A stretch of 20,172 nt of DNA from JAFDVL01 sp043719385 (lineage in GTDB: Bacteria; Acidobacteriota; Blastocatellia; RBC074), in the NCBI GenBank assembly GCA_043719385.1, contig JAYSTY010000223.1, positions 1 through 20,172 on the forward strand. Reading direction: 5' to 3'. Below, piece by piece: positions 14,866 to 20,172 of the stretch; position 1 is the stretch's first letter; each line of letters opens with the position of its first letter. The notes below the pieces were generated by a model. The model saw only the letters and a program-made list of their open reading frames with translations, ran no database searches and was not told where the DNA came from. The translations under genes and the position numbers were made by a program.

Positions 14866-15870
14866 ATGAAAACTGAAGCGAAAATCCAGGCAATAATTTT
14901 TTTCGCCAGCTTGTTTCTGGTGGTTACTTTTTCTCTCGCGCAACAGCCTGCGCAACCACCTGCCCAAAAGAAAAACCCTGTCGTGCCACCGCCTGTCAAA
15001 GCAGAAGAACCACAGAGCGAAGAGCAGGTTCTCAAACTGGGAACCACCCAAATTGTTTTGAATGTGACCGTCACCAATGCCGGCGGCAGGTTTATTTCCG
15101 GCCTGACCAGCAAAGATTTCCGCGTCTTTGAAGACAAAATGAAGCAGGAAATCGTCTCCTTTACCACTGAAGAGACGCCCTTTGCAGCGGCGATTTTGCT
15201 GGATACGAGCGGCAGCATGACGCCGAAAATGAGCCTTGCGCGGGCGGCGTGTGCGCGGTTTGCCGCTGGCATTCGGGAAGGCGATACCATCGCGATTTAT
15301 GGGTTCGGTGGAACGAAGGTGAAGCTCATGCAGGATTTTACCGAAGTCCGTGATGTTGATCCCCTGGTTTGGGACACGGATGCTGACGGTAATACCCCAC
15401 TGTACGATGCCATTGTTCAGGCGTGTGAAGCCCTGAGCAAACGGGAAGAAAAACGCCGGGCAATTTTGTTAATTTCGGATGGTGCAGACACCAGCAGCCA
15501 TGCCTCATTCGATCAGGCCCTGCGGATCGCCAGTACCGCCAACGTCACAATTTATTCGGTTGATATGAGTGATGCCGCGTTAGGGCAGGGCGTGGCGCGT
15601 GACAACGGGGCGCAGATCATCAAGGATTTCGCGGTCAAAACAGGTGGTCAATTTTTTCAGACCCCAGGCGGCGGGAAATTACGCGATGCCTTCGAGCAAA
15701 CCGTAGACGAATTGCGCCATCAGTACACGGTTGTTTACGAACCGACGAATGAGAAGGAAGATGGCAAGTGGCGCACTGTCGAGCTAACTCTCAGAAAACC
15801 TGAATTCACGGCCCGCACCCGGCCCGGATATTACGCCCATAAAACCTCCTCCAAAGCTAAAAGTGATTAG
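14866..15870 (+). CDS. Exported VWFA-related protein (acidobacterial TIGR03436 type)
   Basis: The 334-residue protein has a signal peptide (about 1-26), a Pro/Gln-rich linker, an N-terminal beta segment (about 60-100: QIVLNVTVTNAGGRFISGL, then KDFRVFED) and a von Willebrand A domain (about 105-310). The metal-ion-dependent adhesion site is intact: DTSGS (113-117), Thr177 in DGNTPLYDA and Asp205 in LLISDGADTS. The order FISGLTSKDFRVFEDKxKQEI then VWA is typical of the VWFA-related family expanded in Acidobacteria. VWA domains mediate divalent-metal-dependent protein contacts, here outside the cytoplasm. AAAGG is directly next to the ATG, too close to act as a normal Shine-Dalgarno, so coupling to the preceding gene 7 bp upstream is likely. 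Partner unknown. Confidence 0.9.
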   Translation: MKTEAKIQAIIFFASLFLVVTFSLAQQPAQPPAQKKNPVVPPPVKAEEPQSEEQVLKLGTTQIVLNVTVTNAGGRFISGLTSKDFRVFEDKMKQEIVSFTTEETPFAAAILLDTSGSMTPKMSLARAACARFAAGIREGDTIAIYGFGGTKVKLMQDFTEVRDVDPLVWDTDADGNTPLYDAIVQACEALSKREEKRRAILLISDGADTSSHASFDQALRIASTANVTIYSVDMSDAALGQGVARDNGAQIIKDFAVKTGGQFFQTPGGGKLRDAFEQTVDELRHQYTVVYEPTNEKEDGKWRTVELTLRKPEFTARTRPGYYAHKTSSKAKSD

Positions 15871-15907
15871 CTGAATTACCGCTTGAAAACATTAAAAAAG
15901 CTAATCA
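15864..15907. repeat. 9-bp inverted repeat spanning the VWA gene stop, with a further half-copy downstream
   Basis: TGATTAGCT (15864-15872) and AGCTAATCA (15899-15907) are perfect reverse complements around a 26-nt spacer; GCTAATCA recurs at 15957-15964, downstream of the candidate tatA promoter. The left arm includes the VWA stop codon. There is no U-run after either arm. It could be an operator flanking the promoter or a transcript-end stem. Confidence 0.4.
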
Positions 15908-15915
15908 GGTGGGAT

Positions 15916-15945
15916 TTGACTGCTTAGGTCATCGTGCCTTACTAT
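15916..15945 (+). promoter_or_regulatory. Candidate housekeeping promoter of tatAC
   Basis: TTGACT (15916-15921), an 18-nt spacer and TACTAT (15940-15945) resemble a sigma-70 promoter (5/6 and 4/6 matches to consensus). It is in the 140-bp gap before tatA, where a promoter is expected because the gap is long and the function changes. The leader would be about 60 nt. Confidence 0.5.
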
Positions 15946-16010
15946 GAATTCATAATGCTAATCAAACTGCGACAAGCAGCAATTATTTCACTTAATCGAA
16001 AGAGGTCTCT

Positions 16011-16418
16011 ATGGGCGGCTTAGGAATGCCAGAAATCATGATCATCATGGTGATTGCGTTGATCGTTTTCGGTCCGCGCAAATTACCGGAGTTAGGCAAA
16101 TCGCTGGGCAAAGCGATGAACCAGTTCAAGCGTGCTTCAGAGGACTTCAAACAAACCTGGGAGCAGGAAGTCGAGGTCGAGAAAACCAAAACTTCGGTGG
16201 CGTCATCGTCGGAATCAAGCTCAAATTATGATTCGCACTCGGGTTATGATTCCGGCTCAAGCTATGATCACAGCTACGATGCGGGGCATTATCCCTACGA
16301 TTCCACTTCGCCGGAACAGCCTGCTGTGACAGAATCAGCAACTACAACACCTGAGAATGCTGCGCCGGAAAATAATGCTGAGAAAGCTAAAAAGACTAGC
16401 GCATCACAGTGGATATAA
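16011..16418 (+). CDS. tatA: Sec-independent (Tat) translocase subunit TatA
   Basis: The 135-residue protein has the TatA/TatB plan: a short N-terminal membrane helix (about 7-20) with Glu8 near its start, the FGPRKLPELGKSLGKA hinge and amphipathic helix (20-35), a charged helical stretch to about 60, and then a disordered tail. TatA forms the pore or membrane-thinning complex that moves folded proteins delivered by twin-arginine signals. The tail is unusual: Ser-rich, with Tyr-Asp pairs at 73, 79, 85, 89 and 96, then Pro/Glu/Ala/Thr. AGAGG 5-6 nt upstream supports ATG 16011. tatC follows after 12 bp. No separate TatB gene is present in the window, so this may be a TatA acting for both. Confidence 0.93.
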   Translation: MGGLGMPEIMIIMVIALIVFGPRKLPELGKSLGKAMNQFKRASEDFKQTWEQEVEVEKTKTSVASSSESSSNYDSHSGYDSGSSYDHSYDAGHYPYDSTSPEQPAVTESATTTPENAAPENNAEKAKKTSASQWI

Positions 16419-16430
16419 GGTGAAAATTTA

Positions 16431-17498
16431 ATGGCAGAAGAACCAGAAGAGCAGGAAGAAGGTTTGCAGATGTCGTTCCTCGACCATCTGGACGAATTGC
16501 GCAAGCGCCTGATTTATTCGGCGATTGGCGTCTCGGTGGCATTTGCGCTGTGCTTTGCTTTGTCTGATCGAATTTTTAATTTTCTGGCTGTGCCTGTCAA
16601 AGCTGAAGCGCGTAAAGCTCGCCTCGCACGTGAAGTAAAACTGCTGGGCAAAAATACCCGCGAAGAGTTTGCCAAAAGCCTTAATGATGGCGATCTGGTG
16701 CGCTACACGTTTGTCCTGGATTCTTATTTCGCCGGCTCAAAAGTTCCCGCCGGAACCACTATCAGAGTTAAAATAAATAAAAAAAATGAGCGGCTTGTTG
16801 CCTCGCTTGCTGAACCCTGGATTTTAGGTAAAACGGCCATTGCCGCCGACACTGAAGTTCCTGAAGTATTAGGCGAAGCCGCCATGCCACCTGGCTTTGA
16901 TACCCGCGACGAACTGGTCATCAATCGCGTGGCCGGAGGCTTTTCGCTTTACATGCAGGTAGCGATGTATGCAGCGGTAGCCTTTGCCATTCCGTTTTTG
17001 CTGTATCAAATTTGGGCGTTTGTGGCCCCGGGGCTTTACCATCACGAGAAGAAATATATTTTTCCGGTGATGTTTATTGGCACGATTTTATTTATTATCG
17101 GCGCGGCTTTTGCTTATCTTATTGCCTTTCCCTCCGCCTGTAATTTTTTGCTTGGCTGGCAGGAAGGATTTCAAACATTGCTGACCGCCGAAGATTATCT
17201 GGATTTGATTTTGCTGATGATGCTTGGTTTCGGAGCCGTGTTTCAAATCCCAACGATTACCTTTATTTTAGGACGAATTGGCCTGGTGACGGCAAGCGGG
17301 TTGTTGAGCTACTGGCGGCACGCCATCGTTGTTATTCTGATTATCGCGGCGGTTGTGACGCCCACTCCTGATCCGGTGAATATGATGATTATGGCAACGC
17401 CCATGCTGGTGCTTTATTTCCTGAGCGTTGGCGTCGTCTGGATGTTTGGCAAGCCACGCAAAACAGATGAGGAAGTGGCATTCGCGGCAGGCGAGTGA
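16431..17498 (+). CDS. tatC: Sec-independent (Tat) translocase subunit TatC with large periplasmic insertion
   Basis: TatC is the multi-spanning receptor for twin-arginine signal peptides. Family hallmarks are present: FLDHLDELRKRL near the N-terminus (16-27, with the conserved Glu22), FVAPGLYHHEKK (197-208, Phe197 and Glu206 matching residues known to matter in E. coli TatC) and TPTPDPVNMM (310-319). At 355 residues it is about 100 longer than usual. The extra length lies between helix 1 (about 28-45) and helix 2 (about 172-195), in the first periplasmic loop: a Lys/Arg-rich helix (57-82) then a beta-like part (TTIRVKINKKNERLVASL) before the usual approach to helix 2. AAGGTG 8 nt before the ATG is a good Shine-Dalgarno. 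It forms an operon with tatA and converges on the next gene with a 16-bp gap. Confidence 0.93.
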   Translation: MAEEPEEQEEGLQMSFLDHLDELRKRLIYSAIGVSVAFALCFALSDRIFNFLAVPVKAEARKARLAREVKLLGKNTREEFAKSLNDGDLVRYTFVLDSYFAGSKVPAGTTIRVKINKKNERLVASLAEPWILGKTAIAADTEVPEVLGEAAMPPGFDTRDELVINRVAGGFSLYMQVAMYAAVAFAIPFLLYQIWAFVAPGLYHHEKKYIFPVMFIGTILFIIGAAFAYLIAFPSACNFLLGWQEGFQTLLTAEDYLDLILLMMLGFGAVFQIPTITFILGRIGLVTASGLLSYWRHAIVVILIIAAVVTPTPDPVNMMIMATPMLVLYFLSVGVVWMFGKPRKTDEEVAFAAGE

Positions 17499-17514
17499 AG
17501 TGATATTCGCACCG

Positions 17515-18858
17515 CTACAATTTTCCCTGCGCTAATTTACCCCACTTACTCACTTCATTGCGACGATAGTAAGGCATCGTTTTCACGGCTTCGATACATT
17601 GTCTGTATAATTCCTGCGCACGGGCAGCCTCACCCATTTTACTCAGTGTTTCGGCGAAATGATAAAGCCCTTCGGGGTCATAAGGTCTCCGCTCGTGATA
17701 TTTTTCCAACGCTGATTTTGCTTCCCCAAACATTCCTGCGGCCAAATAAGTTGCCCCGATTTCGCGCCAGACTTCGCTTTGGCGGTACTTGTCATCCTGT
17801 GCGAGGACGATGCTGAAATGATTCAGCGCCGCTTGCAAGCGTCCTTCTTTGCGATCTACTACACCGATTTGAAAATTCGCATCAGGTTCTTTCGGATCAA
17901 TTTCGACAGCACGTTTGAAATGCTTCAGGGCTTCCGCATTCTGTCGCCGTTGTTGATAAATTACGCCGAGCTGATATTGCGCTTCGGCATCGTGCTCATT
18001 AATCGTGCAGGCTTCCAGATGGCGAAGAAAACTTTGGCGTTGCACGTGTGCCGCACGCATTCCGGCAAAAGCTCCCAGAACTAAAGGTGCAATCCAGATA
18101 ATTGTCATAAACGGAGAAAAAGTCGCAATCGAAAATACCACTGAGTCCAGCGCAAACGCTACCCACGAAATTCCAATAGTTATCGCCGCGTTGGTAAAGC
18201 TCGTTCCGCAAACAGTGCGAACTGCGCAAATCATCAAAGCGCCAAAATACAAATTGCTGAGCGCCCATAAAAGCAACGCCACATTGGCGCTCAGTTGTAA
18301 CGGCTCAATTGCTAAACCAGCCAGCGCAAAAGGCAGATGTGACGCCGCCCAGCCCAGCAAGGCACAGGACAACAGCGCGCCGTAATCGCGGCGCAGCGCA
18401 ATGGTAAAACTGCCGATACGCTCAAGCAGTGCCAACACCAGAATTGTACCTGGCACGTAAAGCACGGCGAGCGAGAGCGCGATAGTAATAATGCTGATCG
18501 CCCGGAACGAGAAAAACCACCAGCCGCTGTTACCGATTAACGGCAATGGCAAACGTTGTGAACGCGGGATGGCATAGGTCTGTTCGTCATCGTCATCGTC
18601 AGGTGCTTGTGGTTGCGCCTGCGCTTGCATTTGATAACTTGCGCGTTGTGATTGTGGCAGGCGCATTTTTTGTGGGGCCAGCGGGACAGCTTCGTAAGCT
18701 TCATGGATGTGACTGGTAACTGAGAACGAAAAAAGAAGCGCCACCGCAGTCGCTAAAATAACCCCATAAAACCAGTTGCCCTTGTCAATCAGTCCGCTCA
18801 TGGCGGCAAGCGGATTGTAGTAGAGCTTAAAGAGCAGCTTTGTATTTTCGATGACCAT
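17515..18858 (-). CDS. Integral membrane protein with N-terminal Yip1-like domain and C-terminal TPRs
   Basis: From ATG 18858 the product has 447 residues. The N-terminus (ENTKLLFKLYYNPLAAMSGLIDKGNW) resembles the start of Yip1-type membrane proteins; about five or six hydrophobic helices follow up to about residue 275, interrupted by an acidic Asp stretch (DDDDDE, about 87-92) in a loop. The last part (about 290-430) holds four tetratricopeptide repeats (AEAQYQLGVIYQQRRQNAEA, PDANFQIGVVDRKEGRLQAA, SEVWREIGATYLAAGMFGEA, PEGLYHFAETLSKMGEAARA), likely a protein-binding scaffold. The frame is open to a TTG at 18933, but the ATG fits the family start. It follows another TPR gene on the same strand by about 120 bp, so the two may be functionally linked. 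Exact role unknown. Confidence 0.82.
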   Translation of the reverse strand: MVIENTKLLFKLYYNPLAAMSGLIDKGNWFYGVILATAVALLFSFSVTSHIHEAYEAVPLAPQKMRLPQSQRASYQMQAQAQPQAPDDDDDEQTYAIPRSQRLPLPLIGNSGWWFFSFRAISIITIALSLAVLYVPGTILVLALLERIGSFTIALRRDYGALLSCALLGWAASHLPFALAGLAIEPLQLSANVALLLWALSNLYFGALMICAVRTVCGTSFTNAAITIGISWVAFALDSVVFSIATFSPFMTIIWIAPLVLGAFAGMRAAHVQRQSFLRHLEACTINEHDAEAQYQLGVIYQQRRQNAEALKHFKRAVEIDPKEPDANFQIGVVDRKEGRLQAALNHFSIVLAQDDKYRQSEVWREIGATYLAAGMFGEAKSALEKYHERRPYDPEGLYHFAETLSKMGEAARAQELYRQCIEAVKTMPYYRRNEVSKWGKLAQGKL

Positions 18859-18963
18859 AACTCTGATTGCTGGCTGAATCGTGAATATTTTCAAGGGCCG
18901 ATACGGCAACAGGAATATATCACAGCGCAACAATCAGGAGATAGAAATCAAAAGGCGAATTGT

Positions 18964-18991
18964 AAAAAGCAGGCGTTTTGCTAAGCTTTTT
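18964..18991 (-). terminator. Weak hairpin with U-run at the end of the TPR gene
   Basis: On the minus strand AAAAAGC (18991-18985) and GCTTTTT (18970-18964) are complementary around a 14-nt loop, and a shorter AGCA/TGCT stem can form just before the T-run. The element overlaps the stop codon of the TPR gene. The stem is short and A/U-rich, so termination may be partial. Confidence 0.3.
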
Positions 18992-20172
18992 TGAAAGGTT
19001 GTTTCAAACCTTTCTGCGCCTGATCGCGCGAATCATAAACATTTGGGCGCGTCACGACGGCTTTGTATTGCGCCAGCGCTTCGTCGCGTTTGTTAGCTAA
19101 ATCGAAAACCTGTCCTGCCCGTAATAACGCCATCGTGACTAAACCTGCTTCGGCGTTTGGCTCTTTCGTGACCGCCAAAAATTGGGTGGCCGCTTTTTCA
19201 TAACCATGTTGCTTTGCCAAAGCCTCGGCATATTGGAAACGAATCAAGTCCATAGATTTGGCAGCAGGCGAATTTGTGCCAGCCTCTTTGACCAGAGCTT
19301 CAAACGCCGCGACTGCATCTGCCTGCCGGTTGAGTTGTGTCAGTACCGAAGCCATTTCCAGGCGAAAAAGAAAATTCTGTGGATAGCGCGTGGTGAAGGC
19401 TTGCAGAATTGGCAGCGCTTCTTCAGGTTTATTTTCGTTCTGATAAACTCCGATCAGCATCACGCGTGCATCATCAGCATTTTCGGCCTCGTGTTCGATA
19501 ATTTGTTTGAGCTGTTTGATGCCGCGCACTTTGTTCCCGCGCACTCCGCCCATTGCGGCTAAGGCTTTGACCGGGAAGGGCAGGCTGCCAACAATGTAAT
19601 CGTATAACCCGACCGACAAATATGCGTCGTAATAATCCGGCTTGAGTTTTAGCACCTGTTGATGCGCCTCAACGCCTTTTGCGCCATTCCGCATCGCCGC
19701 AAAAAATTTGCGTGCCGTCGAAGCTTCATACGCGCCCATCACGCTGTAAATTGCGCCTAAAAAATATTTGGCATGCGGATCGCTACGATTGGCATTCATG
19801 AGTGCCAGCGCTTTTGTCTTTGCCGCTGCCATGCGCTCACGAAAAGATTTATCAATTTGTGCTTCGACGTTATCGCCTTTTTCGCTTTCTTCTTTCGATC
19901 CTTCAAAGCCCGCGTAAAAACTTTCATTTTGATAGAGACCGGTTTGCAGACGCCGCAATTTGTATAGATGTTCGAGCCAGATAATGTTGGCAACATACAA
20001 ATCGCCCGCCGGATGCTGGGGCCAGCGCTTACGGATTTCTTCAAATTTCGTCCGGGCTGTGGCGTAATCAAGATTGTAATTTGCGGCATAGCCGGCGCGT
20101 CGCAACTCAATCATTTCCGGCGGCGGCGCGGCGCTACTAAGAGCATTTGGGACGCTGACAGTCTGGGCAATT
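18981..20172 (-). CDS. TPR-repeat protein, N-terminus beyond the right edge
   Basis: The frame is open from the right edge to the stop at 18981 (396 residues visible). The first Met in the window (20114) is probably not the start, because the 19 codons before it also read as protein (QTVSVPNALSSAAPPPE), resembling the end of a signal peptide and a Pro-rich linker. The rest is mostly paired helices of tetratricopeptide type: ANYNLDYATARTKFEEIRKRWPQHP, then a central DYYDAYLSVGLYDYIVGSLPFPVKAL segment typical of one TPR subfamily, then repeats around EEALPILQAFTTRYPQN, RQADAVAAFEALVKEA and DEALAQYKAVVTRPN. It is probably exported and used as a protein-interaction scaffold. Function is not known. 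It is transcribed toward the Yip1/TPR gene. Confidence 0.82.
   Translation of the reverse strand, partial: IAQTVSVPNALSSAAPPPEMIELRRAGYAANYNLDYATARTKFEEIRKRWPQHPAGDLYVANIIWLEHLYKLRRLQTGLYQNESFYAGFEGSKEESEKGDNVEAQIDKSFRERMAAAKTKALALMNANRSDPHAKYFLGAIYSVMGAYEASTARKFFAAMRNGAKGVEAHQQVLKLKPDYYDAYLSVGLYDYIVGSLPFPVKALAAMGGVRGNKVRGIKQLKQIIEHEAENADDARVMLIGVYQNENKPEEALPILQAFTTRYPQNFLFRLEMASVLTQLNRQADAVAAFEALVKEAGTNSPAAKSMDLIRFQYAEALAKQHGYEKAATQFLAVTKEPNAEAGLVTMALLRAGQVFDLANKRDEALAQYKAVVTRPNVYDSRDQAQKGLKQPFKKA

Noticed and set aside
18859..18933. N-terminal extension of the Yip1/TPR protein from a TTG
   Set aside because: The family-like start begins at the ATG at 18858; the extension adds residues with no recognisable pattern.

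Overview
The window looks like a chromosomal segment from an Acidobacteriota bacterium, probably class Blastocatellia or a relative. The pointers are a C-terminal domain of the type first described in Solibacter (TIGR03437), a VWFA-related acidobacterial protein (TIGR03436 type), an ECF sigma factor / zinc-finger anti-sigma pair with an acidobacterial-style C-terminal domain, and many exported EF-hand proteins with Gly/Pro-rich linkers. The phylum rests on family recognition and the class is a guess. I see no tRNA, rRNA, CRISPR array, transposase or phage gene.

Region 1 (about 1-10621, all minus strand, transcribed right to left) is a run of exported or membrane proteins: a PD40/TolB-like beta-propeller protein, a DUF3500 protein, a small membrane-anchored EF-hand protein, a PepSY-TM membrane protein, a tannase/feruloyl-esterase-family hydrolase, a small EF-hand membrane protein, a di-heme cytochrome c peroxidase fused to TIGR03437, an eight-EF-hand secreted protein and, cut by the left edge, the N-terminus of a probable ApbE-type FAD:protein FMN transferase. 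Together they suggest a cell-envelope redox/hydrolase locus. Two non-coding inverted repeats interrupt the run (163-231 and 7079-7147).

Region 2 (about 10762-13215, minus) is an ECF sigma gene, its membrane anti-sigma (joined by an ATGA overlap), a secreted hypothetical protein and a candidate 51-residue basic small protein. Region 3 (13745-15870, plus) is divergent from it: two exported hypothetical proteins and a VWA-domain protein. A bipartite motif GGAACT-N15-GTNC occurs in front of the sigma operon, in front of the small ORF/TolB-like segment, and in front of the divergent plus-strand operon. The simplest reading is that all three are promoters of the ECF sigma factor encoded here, making the locus a self-regulating envelope-stress regulon. 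This is the observation most worth checking.

Region 4 (16011-17498, plus) is a minimal Tat pair, tatA and tatC. TatC carries a periplasmic insertion of roughly 90 residues and TatA a Tyr-Asp-rich tail. Region 5 (17515 to the right edge, minus) converges on tatC and holds a membrane/TPR protein and a second TPR protein whose start lies beyond the window.
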